Positions 28,759-38,496 of a stretch of 64,000 nucleotides of DNA are shown here, piece by piece. Origin of the DNA: Pseudomonas asturiensis (lineage in GTDB: Bacteria > Pseudomonadota > Gammaproteobacteria > Pseudomonadales > Pseudomonadaceae). A model generated the notes under the pieces. That model did no database searches and was not told the DNA's origin. It saw nothing but the letters and a program-made list of their open reading frames with translations. The number at the start of each line of letters is the position of its first letter. Positions within the stretch are counted from its first letter, which is position 1. The translations under genes were made by a program, and so were the position numbers. The DNA is taken from the NCBI RefSeq assembly GCF_900143095.1, contig NZ_FRDA01000003.1, positions 310,001 to 374,000 on the forward strand, given 5' to 3'.

Positions 28759-30036
28759 GTGGACGAGTACCAACAGACTATTCGTGTTTTATCGGATCGA
28801 ATTGTTGCCGCGCAGACACCGATTCGCGTGCTGGATGCGGTGAAGTGGGACGACACGGTCCGCCGGGACTTCCTCACTGCCAAAGGCAAGGTCATGCCTG
28901 CCGTGGATCGTGCGTATTACGAGAATCGCCCACTGGGCTTCGACTCTAGCGCTCTCAAGCAGGAATTCCAGAACATCGAGCGCGACGTCACGCGCCAGTT
29001 GGGGCAGTTCAATCCGGTTGGGCAGATCATGCGCCGGATGTGCCGGGAATACCGCATGGTAATCCGCATGCTTGAAGCGCGTGGCACACCCGACTTCGGG
29101 CTGATCTCTCAGGAATTGTACGGCGCGGCCTCCGATGCGTTTCACGCGGGCGATCCCACATTGGCCGATCTTGGGCTGATGCTTTCCGACTACCTGAATA
29201 ACATCGCCGGACGTGGCGACCTTAAGGACGAACCGAAAATCCTGACGGCCAAGGACGCCGTGGCCTTGCTGCAATCGCGCCTGAACCGGGTGTTCGGCGA
29301 GGCTGAAGAAACCATCCGCGTTTTCGAATCCGACGGTATTGTGGCCGATGCGGCGGCGGGCGCGGATTACATCAAGATCCGCAGCGACGCGATGTTCAAC
29401 GAGCGCGACGTGCGAGCCCTGGAAGTCCACGAAGGTCTGGTGCATGTCGGCACCACGCTTAACGGCCAGAACCAGCCGATCTGCACCTTTCTGTCCAAGG
29501 GGCCGCCGTCCTCGACTGTGACCCAGGAAGGTCTGGCGATCCTCATGGAAGTCATCGCCTTTGCGTCCTATCCCAGCCGTCTGCGCAAGCTGACCAACCG
29601 CACACGTGCCATTCACATGGCCGAAGAAGGCGCGGATTTTCTGCAGGTGTTCGAGTTCTACCGCGAACAGGGTTTCGGCATGCCGGAAAGCTATGGCAAT
29701 GCCAGCCGGGTGTTTCGTGGTTCGGTGCCGAACGGGCTGCCGTTCACCAAGGACTTGTCGTATTTGAAAGGCTTCATCATGGTCTACAACTACATTCAGC
29801 TTGCGGTGCGCAAGGGCAAGCTTGAACAGGTACCGCTGTTGTTCTGCGGCAAGACCACACTGGAAGACATGCGCACCCTGCGCCAACTGGTCGATGAAGG
29901 TCTGGTGGTCGCTCCCAAATACCTGCCCGAACAGTTCCGTGACATGAATGCGTTGTCGGCCTGGATGTGCTTCTCCAACTTCCTCAATCACCTGAGTCTG
30001 GATCGCATCGAGGCGGACTACTCGAATATTCTCTGA
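28759..30036 (+). CDS. QEGLA-motif protein (DUF1704/MATCAP-like putative zinc peptidase)
   Basis: A 425-residue soluble protein of the TIGR02421 family, named flavohaemoglobin expression-modulating QEGLA protein. The QEGLA motif is at 256-260. His224-Glu225-x3-His229 (HEGLVH) fits the HExxxH zinc motif of the related eukaryotic tubulin tyrosine carboxypeptidases (MATCAP/DUF1704), and Glu257 in QEGLA fits the third ligand, so a metallopeptidase activity is plausible; no bacterial substrate is known to me. The GTG start follows AAGGAG by about seven bases. It is 33 bases after the lipoprotein gene. No flavohaemoglobin gene is nearby. Confidence 0.85.
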   Translation: MDEYQQTIRVLSDRIVAAQTPIRVLDAVKWDDTVRRDFLTAKGKVMPAVDRAYYENRPLGFDSSALKQEFQNIERDVTRQLGQFNPVGQIMRRMCREYRMVIRMLEARGTPDFGLISQELYGAASDAFHAGDPTLADLGLMLSDYLNNIAGRGDLKDEPKILTAKDAVALLQSRLNRVFGEAEETIRVFESDGIVADAAAGADYIKIRSDAMFNERDVRALEVHEGLVHVGTTLNGQNQPICTFLSKGPPSSTVTQEGLAILMEVIAFASYPSRLRKLTNRTRAIHMAEEGADFLQVFEFYREQGFGMPESYGNASRVFRGSVPNGLPFTKDLSYLKGFIMVYNYIQLAVRKGKLEQVPLLFCGKTTLEDMRTLRQLVDEGLVVAPKYLPEQFRDMNALSAWMCFSNFLNHLSLDRIEADYSNIL

Positions 30037-30095
30037 TAAAGCCCGATCACTTCCACGCTCCTGCGTTACACGCAAGTCTGCAGCAACCAATGGAT

Positions 30096-30183
30096 TGTGG
30101 GAGGCGGCTTGCCGGCGATGCGTCTTTTGAAGCGACATATAAGTGATTGGGCTGACGCTATCGCCGGCACGCCGCCTCCCACA
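30096..30183. repeat. REP-like inverted pair
   Basis: tgtgggaggcggcttgccgg (start of 30096-30120) recurs inverted at 30160-30183 with one difference, separated by about 40 bases. The same element occurs at 51469-51555. It fits the short palindromic repeats scattered in intergenic DNA of Pseudomonas genomes. It occupies most of the 209-base gap before the hydrolase gene. Confidence 0.85.
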
Positions 30184-30245
30184 GGTTTGGTGGTCGTTTC
30201 CGCGCGACGGGCACGATTTTGACTCTCTCAAGGAATCCCCCCCAT

Positions 30246-31148
30246 TTGAAACTGTTCAGCATCCTTGCCCTGCTCCTCAGTCTTGCCGGCTGCAGTTCTA
30301 TGCTGTTCTACCCGGAGCCGGGTCTGCCGTTCACGCCTGACCAGGCACGTCTGCAGTACCGTGACGTCAACCTGACTGCCGCGGACGGCACGCGGCTGCA
30401 TGGCTGGTGGCTTGCGGCGAAGGAGGGCGTGCCGGTCAAGGGCACGGTGTTGCACCTGCATGGCAACGGCGGGAATCTGTCCTGGCATCTGGGAGGAAGC
30501 GGGTGGCTGCCCGAGCAGGGTTATCAGGTGCTGATGCTCGATTACCGTGGCTACGGTCGGTCACAGGGCGAGCCGAGTCTGCCTGCGATCTATCAGGACG
30601 TTCAGGCGGCCTTTGACTGGCTGAACGCCGCGCCCGAGGTGAAGAGTGCGCCGCTGGTGGTGCTGGGACAAAGTATCGGGGGGGCGCTGGCAGTGCATTA
30701 TCTTTCGCAGCACCCGCAGGAGCGTGCCCGGGTAAAAGCCTTGATTCTGGACGGCACGCCTGCCAGTTATCGCGACGTCGCACGCTACACACTGGGCACG
30801 TCCTGGCTGACCTGGCCGCTGAAAACGCCACTGTCCTGGCTGATCCCCGACAGCGACAGCGCGCTTAACGGGCTGCCGAAACTGGCCGGTACGCCGATGC
30901 TGATCTTCCAGAGCATGGACGACACCCTGGTGCCGCTCGCCAATGGCATCAGCCTCTACAAGGCTGCGCCGCCGCCCCGTGTGCTGCAACTGACCCGCGG
31001 CGGGCATGTGCAGACCTTCGCCGATCCGTTGTGGCGGCAGGTCATGGTCCGTTATCTGGAAGATCCACAGCATTTCGATGGCTTGCGTCGCCTTGCCGAA
31101 GTTCCCAATTACCCCGCGGCTTCAAAGCAACCCGAGACGCAGGAATGA
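30246..31148 (+). CDS. Alpha/beta-hydrolase lipoprotein
   Basis: A 300-residue predicted lipoprotein hydrolase. The signal peptide ends in lipobox LSLAGC (Cys16 from the TTG at 30246). The alpha/beta-hydrolase core shows the oxyanion-hole LHLHGNGGN, the nucleophile elbow GQSIGG (Ser143), an Asp in SMDDTLVPL and a His in RGGHVQTF, so the triad is complete. It resembles BEM46/ABHD13-like serine hydrolases; the substrate is unknown. No ATG fits: TTG at 30246 with AAGGA 11 bases upstream is preferred, with TTG at 30219 as the alternative. It overlaps the next gene by ATGA. Confidence 0.85.
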   Translation: MKLFSILALLLSLAGCSSMLFYPEPGLPFTPDQARLQYRDVNLTAADGTRLHGWWLAAKEGVPVKGTVLHLHGNGGNLSWHLGGSGWLPEQGYQVLMLDYRGYGRSQGEPSLPAIYQDVQAAFDWLNAAPEVKSAPLVVLGQSIGGALAVHYLSQHPQERARVKALILDGTPASYRDVARYTLGTSWLTWPLKTPLSWLIPDSDSALNGLPKLAGTPMLIFQSMDDTLVPLANGISLYKAAPPPRVLQLTRGGHVQTFADPLWRQVMVRYLEDPQHFDGLRRLAEVPNYPAASKQPETQE

Positions 31149-31471
31149 GCGAGGAACGCAACGTCAGAGGCATGATCCTGACCGGCATCGCGAGCATCAT
31201 CGGTACGGTCGGCTGTCTGTGGTATTACGGCTATCTGCACTTTGCCCGGCCTGAGGATGCCCTGTTGCTCAGCGAATTCACCTTGCTCAAGACGGTGCCG
31301 GGCGAGGATTACAAAGTTGCCGCCACACCTGCGGCTGAGGTCGCACAGTGCATTGATGGCGTGCTGGTCTTGTTCGATACCTCGCGCAAGGGGCTGTCGG
31401 GCGTCCTGGTCGATGATCGAAAGCAGGCTGTGCGCTGCATCGCTCAGAATCGGTCAGCGCCAGGGCAGTAA
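31145..31471 (+). CDS. Small membrane-anchored conserved protein
   Basis: A 108-residue protein with one N-terminal hydrophobic segment (MILTGIASIIGTVGCLWYYG) and a small soluble domain with two cysteines (QCIDGVLVLFD, AVRCIAQN). Its ATG overlaps the hydrolase stop (ATGA), which indicates co-translation. I do not recognise a family; the anchor suggests a periplasmic-facing domain. It ends before a strong bidirectional terminator shared with lptF. Confidence 0.7.
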   Translation: MSEERNVRGMILTGIASIIGTVGCLWYYGYLHFARPEDALLLSEFTLLKTVPGEDYKVAATPAAEVAQCIDGVLVLFDTSRKGLSGVLVDDRKQAVRCIAQNRSAPGQ

Positions 31472-31483
31472 CGCAGGCATGAA

Positions 31484-31517
31484 AAAGCCCCGCCTGTATG
31501 CGCAGGCGGGGCTTTGG
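31484..31517. terminator. Bidirectional terminator between converging genes
   Basis: Perfect 13-bp stem aaagccccgcctg (31484-31496) and caggcggggcttt (31503-31515). It lies between the small membrane protein gene and the lptF stop and has A/T at both ends, so it can serve both strands. Confidence 0.9.
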
Positions 31518-31535
31518 GTACAGCCGCTCAGTCGA

Positions 31536-32318
31536 TTATTTCATCGAAGAACGTGGGGCAACCGGCTGGTTGTCGTTGGAAATGGTCACTTCCACACGAC
31601 GGTTCATGGCACGGCCGGAGTTGCTGGTGTTGTCAGCAACCGGGTATTCCTTGCCGTAACCCATGGCCACGATGCGGGTTGGGTCTACACCCATGCGTGT
31701 CAGCGCCATGCGAACCGAATTGGCGCGACGCTCGGACAGCGACTGGTTGTAGGCAGCCGAACCGGTGCTGTCGGTGTAGCCTTCAACGATCACCTTGCGG
31801 TCCTGGTTTTCCTGGAGGAAAGCGGCCAGTTTGCCGATATCGCCCTGAGCGCCTGGCTTCAGTTCAGCCTTGTTGTAGTCGAACAGCACGTCACCGAAGG
31901 TCACCAGGGTGCCGCGTTCGGTCTGCTTGGCATTCAGGCTGTTCTTGAGCGCAGCGATCTGAGCGTCACGGGCATCCAGACGAGCCTTGGCGCGTTCGGC
32001 CGAAGCGTTCTGCAGGGCAGCTTCGGAGTTGCGCAGGTTGATCGTCTGCTTGGCCAGTTCAACGCGCTGGTTAGTCAGGTAAGCGAGCTGGTCCACTTTC
32101 TTGGCGTCTTCGTCATCGCGGAAAGCTTTTTCAGCTTTTGCCAGCCACTCGCTCGCGTCCTTGGTCTCCAGCGCGGCAACCTTGGTGGCGTCCGGGTTGG
32201 TCTGCAGGGCGGTGAAGTTGGTGCGCGCCTGATCAAGGTTAGGGTTTGGCTTGGTGGCGCAGGCTGCCAAAGCAACGCTCATGGCCAGCAGGGCAGGGAT
32301 CATCAATTGTTTACGCAT
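31536..32318 (-). CDS. lptF: OmpA-family outer-membrane lipoprotein LptF
   Basis: A 260-residue lipoprotein with lipobox ALAAC (Cys20), an N-terminal DUF4398 helical region, a coiled-coil stretch rich in Ala/Lys/Glu (about 75-130) and a C-terminal OmpA-like peptidoglycan-binding domain (about 135-245) with VTFGDVLFDYNKAEL and VEGYTDSTGSAAYNQ; the NxxLSxxRA pattern (QSLSERRANSV) binds diaminopimelate. The gene corresponds in order to PA3692 (lptF), linked to envelope stability and survival in P. aeruginosa. AAGGA precedes the ATG. A second DUF4398 lipoprotein gene lies 60 bases upstream, likely in one operon. Confidence 0.9.
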   Translation of the reverse strand: MRKQLMIPALLAMSVALAACATKPNPNLDQARTNFTALQTNPDATKVAALETKDASEWLAKAEKAFRDDEDAKKVDQLAYLTNQRVELAKQTINLRNSEAALQNASAERAKARLDARDAQIAALKNSLNAKQTERGTLVTFGDVLFDYNKAELKPGAQGDIGKLAAFLQENQDRKVIVEGYTDSTGSAAYNQSLSERRANSVRMALTRMGVDPTRIVAMGYGKEYPVADNTSNSGRAMNRRVEVTISNDNQPVAPRSSMK

Positions 32319-32378
32319 AATTAGGGTCGTCCTTTAATCGATTACGAATGCATGAAAACCAAAGCTGGATGGCGGTGC

Positions 32379-32792
32379 TCACTGCACCTGGCGCATGCCT
32401 TCTTCACGTAGTTCGTTGACGCCCTGACGAGCATCCTGCACGGCTTTGGCGGCCTTGGCAGCCTGAGACTTACGCTCCGCTACACGGGCGTCCCACTCAG
32501 CCTGTTCGGCCAACTTGCGTGCTTCGTCGTATTTGTGGTCCTGCATGGCCAGATCAGCTTGCTTGAGCTTGTCCTGAGCCGACTTCATTTCCACCGCAGC
32601 AAACTCAGTACCGCCAGCGCTGACTGCGCTGTTCACGGCCGACTGAGAAACGGCGTACTGCTCGGACGGCGGGTTGCCTGCACAACCGGCAAGGATGAAA
32701 GTGCTACCCAGAGCCAGCGCAGCGAGTTTCAGCCCGCGCAGACCTTTGAACGTGGTGTTGGCAGTAGGGGTGTTCATGGTGATCAACTCCAT
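32379..32792 (-). CDS. DUF4398 lipoprotein
   Basis: A 137-residue predicted lipoprotein (lipobox ILAGC, Cys37) whose mature part is almost entirely helical, with heptad-like Ala/Lys/Glu/Gln repeats (KLKQADLAMQDHKYDEARKL) typical of DUF4398. It resembles the N-terminal region of the adjacent LptF, so the pair may interact or share ancestry. I chose ATG 32792 (GGAG seven bases upstream); ATG 32777 also has GGAG at nine bases. It probably heads the lptF operon. Confidence 0.85.
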   Translation of the reverse strand: MELITMNTPTANTTFKGLRGLKLAALALGSTFILAGCAGNPPSEQYAVSQSAVNSAVSAGGTEFAAVEMKSAQDKLKQADLAMQDHKYDEARKLAEQAEWDARVAERKSQAAKAAKAVQDARQGVNELREEGMRQVQ

Positions 32793-33055
32793 TGTCTGAC
32801 TCCGAACGTGGTTATCCATGACAGTATTTATTCAGGCCGCGCATCAGGTTTTTTAAACCGCCTGTTGCTCTACGGGCTTTCCTGTAATGGTTAATGGCTC
32901 GGACCTGCGCGGTTTTTGAATAGTTCAGATTAATATTCTCCGAACGATCATGAACGTTTGGCGGATCGCGATTCAGACACGGTATCGGGTGTAACGCTTC
33001 AAGCCCGCCGTTTTCACACGGACAGGCTTGTGGGCAACGCCGCTTTACAGCCTGT

Positions 33056-33403
33056 TCAGTCGTCCGTGGCAGCGTCCTGTTTTTCGGACAACGCATGCAG
33101 GTGATGTCTGGACAGCGCGAGAAAACGCGGTGTGGCACCGACGTCCTCATACAGCGGATCGCCTTCTTCATCGGTGGACACCACCTGCTGTCCCTTTACA
33201 TAGGGAAAGCTGGCTTCCAGTTCTTCGAGGGCCGCGCCGATCAGTTCGCCCAACAGCTCTTCAGGGTGATGTTTGGGGTACATCTCGCACAGTGCGGCCA
33301 GTCTTGCTGCCGATTCGATGTCCAGATGAATCGCATAGCGGGTCTTGGTCAGGCGTCCCTTGGCATTACGTTCCCAATGCTGGGCAAGCTCGCGGATTTT
33401 CAT
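33056..33403 (-). CDS. Small conserved Pseudomonas protein (annotated elsewhere as pilin assembly protein)
   Basis: A 115-residue soluble protein with N-terminal KIRELAQHWERNAKG and a helical middle (DIESAARLAALCEMYP, LLGELIGAALEELEASFP) that resembles a ribbon-helix-helix or regulator-like fold. Homologues carry the label pilin assembly or type 1 pili tip component, which I cannot justify from the sequence. No signal peptide is present. It is divergent from ppc, with about 245 bases between the starts. Confidence 0.65.
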   Translation of the reverse strand: MKIRELAQHWERNAKGRLTKTRYAIHLDIESAARLAALCEMYPKHHPEELLGELIGAALEELEASFPYVKGQQVVSTDEEGDPLYEDVGATPRFLALSRHHLHALSEKQDAATDD

Positions 33404-33648
33404 GGTGACCTCTCGATGGACTCGCTCGTGGCGAGTCTGTCCGGTGATGAGTCGTTGTGTGGCTCACGGATGAGATTAGCCTGTCTGAACGCGAGGGTGA
33501 TGTGCGACGAATTCATGAAGGCATCTGCACAAGGATTTGTCGCTGAACACACTTTTGATGCACTGTTGGCAGTGCGGATTTGAAGACGCCCGTTCAGTTC
33601 GGGTGAGCAGTCAGGCAAAAGCCCATATAAAAACCGGGAGAGGGAACG

Positions 33649-36285
33649 ATGGCTGATATCGATGCGCGTTTGCGCGAAGACGTTCACTTGCTGGGTGAGC
33701 TGTTGGGCAACACCATTCGTGAACAACGCGGTGCTGACTTTCTCGACAAGATCGAGCGCATTCGCAAAAGCGCCAAGGCCGGCCGGCGCGGTTCGGCCGA
33801 AGGTGCAGAGGCGCTCAGCTCCAGCGTGGACAGCCTTGAAGACGACGAGTTGCTGCCTGTGGCCCGGGCCTTCAATCAGTTCCTGAACCTGGCGAATATC
33901 GCCGAGCAATACCAGCTCATGCACCGGCGTGACGACGCGCAACCCCAGCCGTTCGAATCCCGCGTGCTCCCGGAGCTGCTGGAGCGCCTCAAGCGCGAAG
34001 GTCATACGCCCGACGCACTGGCGCGGCAACTGGGCAAGCTGGAGATCGAGCTGGTGCTCACCGCGCACCCGACCGAAGTGGCGCGGCGCACGCTGATCCA
34101 GAAATACGATGCCATCGCTGCGCAACTGGCGGCGCTGGACCATCGTGACCTGAACACCCAGGAGCGCGAGCAGATCACCTCACGCTTGCAGCGTCTGATC
34201 GCTGAAGCCTGGCACACCGAGGAAATTCGCCGTATCCGGCCGACGCCGGTCGACGAGGCCAAGTGGGGCTTTGCGGTCATCGAGCATTCGCTGTGGCATG
34301 CAATCCCCAATTACCTGCGCAAGGCCGATCTGGCGCTGCAAGCCGCAACCGGCCTGCATTTGCCTCTGGAAGCGGCCCCTGTCCGCTTTGCCTCATGGAT
34401 GGGGGGTGATCGGGACGGCAACCCGAACGTGACCGCTGCTGTGACCCGCGAAGTGCTGCTGTTGGCCCGCTGGATGGCGGCCGATCTGTACGTGCGGGAC
34501 GTCGACAGCCTGGCGGCCGACCTGTCGATGCAACAGGCCAGTGACGCGTTGCGGGCCAGTGCAGGCGACAGCGCCGAGCCGTATCGCACCGTACTCAAGC
34601 GCTTGCGTGAACGCTTGCGGGCAACCCGCAACTGGGCCAATGCCTCGCTCACCGTGACGCAGCCCGCGCCTGAGGCCGTGCTGCATGAGAATCGCGAACT
34701 GATCGAACCCTTGATGCTCTGCTTCCAGTCACTGCACGAGTGCGGCATGGGCGTGATCGCCGATGGTCCGCTGCTGGACTGCCTGCGTCGCGCCGTGACC
34801 TTCGGACTGTTCCTGGTGCGTCTGGACGTGCGTCAGGACTCCAGCCGCCATTGCGCGGCCATGACGGAAATCACCGATTATCTGGGGCTGGGCCGTTACG
34901 AGGAATGGGACGAACAGACTCGCATCGAATTTCTGTTGCGTGAGCTGAACAACCGTCGCCCGCTCTTGCCCGCTTACTTCAAGCCCGCAGCGGATACCGC
35001 AGAAGTCCTGGCCACGTGCCGGGAAGTGGCGGCGGCGCCTGCGGCCTCGCTGGGTTCTTACGTGATTTCGATGGCGGGCGCTGCCTCCGACGTGCTCGCC
35101 GTGCAGTTGCTGCTCAAAGAAGCCGGTCTGCAACGTCCGATGCGCGTCGTGCCGTTGTTCGAGACGCTGGCCGACCTGGACAACGCAGGGCCGGTGATTG
35201 AAACGCTGCTGGGTTTGCCGGGCTATCGCTCGCGTCTGCACGGCCCTCAGGAAGTGATGATCGGTTATTCCGATTCGGCCAAGGACGCCGGCACTACGGC
35301 GGCGGCCTGGGCGCAGTATCGGGCTCAGGAAAAACTGGTGCAGATCTGCCGTGATCAGCAGGTCGAACTGCTGTTGTTCCACGGCCGTGGCGGTACGGTC
35401 GGACGTGGAGGCGGCCCGGCGCATGCGGCCATCCTTTCGCAGCCGCCGGGTTCGGTGGCAGGGCGTTTCCGCACCACTGAACAGGGTGAAATGATCCGTT
35501 TCAAGTTCGGCTTGCCGGACATCGCCGAGCAGAACCTCAACCTGTATCTGGCTGCTGTGCTGGAGGCGACCTTGCTGCCGCCTCCGCCGCCTGAACCGGC
35601 GTGGCGCACAATGATGGACCAGTTGGCCAGCGACGGCGTCAGCGCCTACCGTGCAGTGGTCAGGGAAAATCCCGAGTTCGTCGAGTATTTCCGTCAGGCC
35701 ACGCCTGAGCAGGAACTGGGCCGTTTGCCGCTGGGCAGCCGTCCGGCCAAGCGCCGCGAGGGTGGGGTTGAAAGCCTGCGCGCGATTCCGTGGATCTTCG
35801 CCTGGACCCAGACGCGGTTGATGCTGCCCGCGTGGCTGGGCTGGGAAGCTGCGTTGACCAGGGCGCTGGAGCGTGGAGAGGGTGATTTGCTGGCGCAGAT
35901 GCGCGAGCGCTGGCCGTTCTTCCGGACCCGCATCGACATGCTGGAAATGGTGCTGGCCAAAGCGGATGCCGACATCGCGCGGCTCTACGATGAGCGGCTG
36001 GTCAGTCAGGAACTGCAACATTTAGGCTCACATTTACGCGACCTATTGTCGCAGGCCTGCGACGTGGTTCTGGGACTTACCGGCCAGACGCAATTGCTGG
36101 CACACAGCCCGGAAACGCTTGAGTTCATCAGCCTGCGCAACACCTACCTGGACCCGCTGCATTTGCTTCAGGCGGAGCTGCTTTCCCGTTCCCGGCATCG
36201 TGAGGCGAATCTGGACAGCCCTCTGGAACTGGCGTTGCTGGTGTCCGTGGCGGGAATTGCCGCCGGGCTGCGCAATACCGGTTAA
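33649..36285 (+). CDS. ppc: Phosphoenolpyruvate carboxylase
   Basis: Carboxylates phosphoenolpyruvate to oxaloacetate to refill the citric acid cycle. The 878 residues match the family. The first signature with catalytic His ([13 protein letters not shown], near residue 140), the second signature around [14 protein letters not shown], the Lys region [16 protein letters not shown], and the C-terminal RNTG (here ending GLRNTG) that contacts the allosteric aspartate site are all present. GGGAGAGG precedes the ATG. adk and tsaB follow, the order also seen in P. aeruginosa. Confidence 0.98.
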   Translation: MADIDARLREDVHLLGELLGNTIREQRGADFLDKIERIRKSAKAGRRGSAEGAEALSSSVDSLEDDELLPVARAFNQFLNLANIAEQYQLMHRRDDAQPQPFESRVLPELLERLKREGHTPDALARQLGKLEIELVLTAHPTEVARRTLIQKYDAIAAQLAALDHRDLNTQEREQITSRLQRLIAEAWHTEEIRRIRPTPVDEAKWGFAVIEHSLWHAIPNYLRKADLALQAATGLHLPLEAAPVRFASWMGGDRDGNPNVTAAVTREVLLLARWMAADLYVRDVDSLAADLSMQQASDALRASAGDSAEPYRTVLKRLRERLRATRNWANASLTVTQPAPEAVLHENRELIEPLMLCFQSLHECGMGVIADGPLLDCLRRAVTFGLFLVRLDVRQDSSRHCAAMTEITDYLGLGRYEEWDEQTRIEFLLRELNNRRPLLPAYFKPAADTAEVLATCREVAAAPAASLGSYVISMAGAASDVLAVQLLLKEAGLQRPMRVVPLFETLADLDNAGPVIETLLGLPGYRSRLHGPQEVMIGYSDSAKDAGTTAAAWAQYRAQEKLVQICRDQQVELLLFHGRGGTVGRGGGPAHAAILSQPPGSVAGRFRTTEQGEMIRFKFGLPDIAEQNLNLYLAAVLEATLLPPPPPEPAWRTMMDQLASDGVSAYRAVVRENPEFVEYFRQATPEQELGRLPLGSRPAKRREGGVESLRAIPWIFAWTQTRLMLPAWLGWEAALTRALERGEGDLLAQMRERWPFFRTRIDMLEMVLAKADADIARLYDERLVSQELQHLGSHLRDLLSQACDVVLGLTGQTQLLAHSPETLEFISLRNTYLDPLHLLQAELLSRSRHREANLDSPLELALLVSVAGIAAGLRNTG

Positions 36286-36393
36286 GTGCGTCCGTTTGGC
36301 GACAGGCTGTCTGTTTGACGCCGGTCAGGGCGGGTGTGGCGTTTACGGGCTAACCTGCCCAAGAGGTTGCAGCAGGTCATACCGCTTGATAAT

Positions 36394-36419
36394 CACGGCG
36401 CACATGCGGGTGCGCCGTG
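36394..36419 (+). terminator. Hairpin after ppc
   Basis: cacggcgca (36394-36402) and tgcgccgtg (36411-36419) form a perfect 9-bp stem. No T-tract follows, so it could be a weak or Rho-assisted terminator. The rest of the 283-base gap before adk holds an AT-rich tract (36537-36556) close to the adk ribosome site. Confidence 0.45.
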
Positions 36420-36523
36420 GGGTTACTGCGACTTTCGGCGGCTTGTGCGGCTCGGGTCGGCTGTGTATCTTGATCAGCCTTTTGGCCTATTGGCCTGATT
36501 CAGTTTTTTAGATTGGCCCATGA

Positions 36524-37216
<693 letters not shown>

Positions 37217-37235
37217 GTCGATACAGCGTCTCAAC

Positions 37236-37262
37236 AATGGCCCGCTTGCGGGCCATTTGTCA
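37236..37262 (+). terminator. Terminator after adk
   Basis: aatggcccgc (37236-37245) and gcgggccatt (37248-37257) form an inverted repeat with a very short loop, followed by a T-rich stretch. It lies 20 bases after adk and overlaps the tsaB leader, so it may only partly stop transcription. Confidence 0.6.
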
Positions 37263-37301
37263 TTTATACTGCGCCACTTTTCCATGACGACGGACACACC
37301 G

Positions 37302-37976
37302 ATGACCACCTTGCTGGCCCTGGACACCGCCACTGAAGCCTGCTCGGTCGCTTTGCTGCATGACGGCAAGGTACTGAGCCACTACGAGGTGATTCCGCGC
37401 CTGCATGCCCAGCGCCTGCTGCCGATGATCAAGGACCTGCTGGCCGAGGCGGGGATTGCCCTGTCGGCGCTGGACGCCATTGCCTTCGGCCGTGGTCCGG
37501 GAGCGTTCACCGGTGTGCGGATTGCGATCGGTGTCGTTCAGGGACTGGCCTTCGCGCTGGAGCGCCCCGTGTTGCCGGTGTCCAACCTGGCGGTGCTGGC
37601 GCAGCGAGCCTACCGCGAGCAGGGCGTTTCGCAGGTGGCTGCCGCCATTGATGCGCGCATGGATGAGGTCTATTGGGGTTGCTATCACGAGAAGGCGGGC
37701 GAGATGCGTCTGGTCGGTCATGAAGCGGTCATGGCGCCCGAACTGGCCGCCTTGCCCCTGGACGCTACGGGGCAGTGGTTCGGCGCGGGCACCGGTTGGG
37801 GCTACGCCGAGCGTATCCCGGTCACGTTGGCGGGTCAGGATGCAAGCTTGCTGCCTCATGCTCAGGATCTGCTGGCGCTTGCCACTTTCGCCTGGAATCG
37901 CGTCGAAGCCGTGCCAGCGGATGATGCGCAGCCGGTCTATCTGCGTGACAAAGTGGCCACGCCCAAGGCTCGTTAG
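37302..37976 (+). CDS. tsaB: tRNA threonylcarbamoyladenosine synthesis protein TsaB
   Basis: Partner of TsaD and TsaE in making t6A37 on ANN-decoding tRNAs. The 224 residues have the ASKHA fold: LLALDTATEACSVALL at the N-terminus, HAQRLLPMIKDLL, and the FGRGPGAFTGVRIAIG motif. I chose the ATG at 37302 because the family starts immediately before LLALDTATE; an in-frame ATG at 37284 adds six residues. No TsaC, D or E gene is in the window. The AT-rich 199-base region behind it leads to an unrelated gene pair. Confidence 0.94.
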   Translation: MTTLLALDTATEACSVALLHDGKVLSHYEVIPRLHAQRLLPMIKDLLAEAGIALSALDAIAFGRGPGAFTGVRIAIGVVQGLAFALERPVLPVSNLAVLAQRAYREQGVSQVAAAIDARMDEVYWGCYHEKAGEMRLVGHEAVMAPELAALPLDATGQWFGAGTGWGYAERIPVTLAGQDASLLPHAQDLLALATFAWNRVEAVPADDAQPVYLRDKVATPKAR

Positions 37977-38103
37977 TGGTGAGCGTTGCAACTCCCAAGT
38001 TATGAAGATTGCAACCTGTGTATCAATTTGCCATCTACCGTTTATCGTTTTAGTGTGACTTCAAGCGCCTGGGCTCAAACAATTTGCAATATGTGTGGTC
38101 TAG

Positions 38104-38145
38104 TTAACGTTAGGGAATTTGCCAGTATCCGGACTGTAACGTTAA
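38104..38145 (+). promoter_or_regulatory. Paired AACGTT palindromes upstream of a small conserved gene
   Basis: TTAACGTTA (38104-38112) and its reverse complement TAACGTTAA (38137-38145) each centre on AACGTT; centres are 32 bp apart, about three helical turns. They lie 30-70 bases before the gene at 38176, in a stretch clearly richer in A/T than the surroundings. They may be a two-site operator; no regulator is known to me for this sequence. Confidence 0.45.
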
Positions 38146-38175
38146 ATTGCCACTACAGAAGCCGAGTAACTACCG

Positions 38176-38496
38176 ATGCGCATTGACGGACCATCACAAC
38201 GTTCATACCCCATCAAGCGAAAGCCGCAGAAGCGTCCTTCGACGGTGGAGGGTTCCTTCGAGGAAATCTCTTCCGACGCGGACCTCCCCGCGCTGCCTGC
38301 GCCTGCCAATGCTGCACGCCGTCAGGCGGATGAGGGCCCGATTTCAAGTACTGGCAATGTACCTGCACGTCCTCAGGACATCATCTTTCCGCGCTCCATG
38401 AGTTCTCGTGTCGCCAACGCCCTGGCCAGTTACCTGACCACAGCCAGCTTTGTAGATTGGGACCTTGAAGTATCGGGGCTCGATCTTCACGTCTGA
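38176..38496 (+). CDS. Conserved hypothetical protein
   Basis: A 106-residue protein with a disordered, basic and Pro/Ala-rich first two thirds (YPIKRKPQKRPST, LPALPAPANAARRQAD) and a short ordered C-terminus (SSRVANALASYLTTASFVDWDLEVSGLDLHV). No signal peptide or known domain. Its stop overlaps the start of the DUF72 gene by one base (TGATG), so the two are translationally coupled. The function is unknown; the C-terminal helix may be the interaction part. Confidence 0.65.
   Translation: MRIDGPSQRSYPIKRKPQKRPSTVEGSFEEISSDADLPALPAPANAARRQADEGPISSTGNVPARPQDIIFPRSMSSRVANALASYLTTASFVDWDLEVSGLDLHV

Noticed and set aside
28789..30231. 480-codon minus-strand open frame opposite the QEGLA gene
   Set aside because: Shadow frame; the plus strand carries the conserved HExxxH and QEGLA motifs.
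31242..32324. 360-codon plus-strand open frame across lptF
   Set aside because: Antisense to lptF, which has a lipobox and an OmpA domain; the other frame has no family features.
33056..33403. Pilus assembly function for the 115-residue protein
   Set aside because: No signal peptide, pilin or chaperone features, and no pilus genes are nearby; the label is inherited annotation only.
34729..36021. Long minus-strand open frame inside ppc
   Set aside because: Shadow of the conserved ppc coding sequence with no recognisable protein family.
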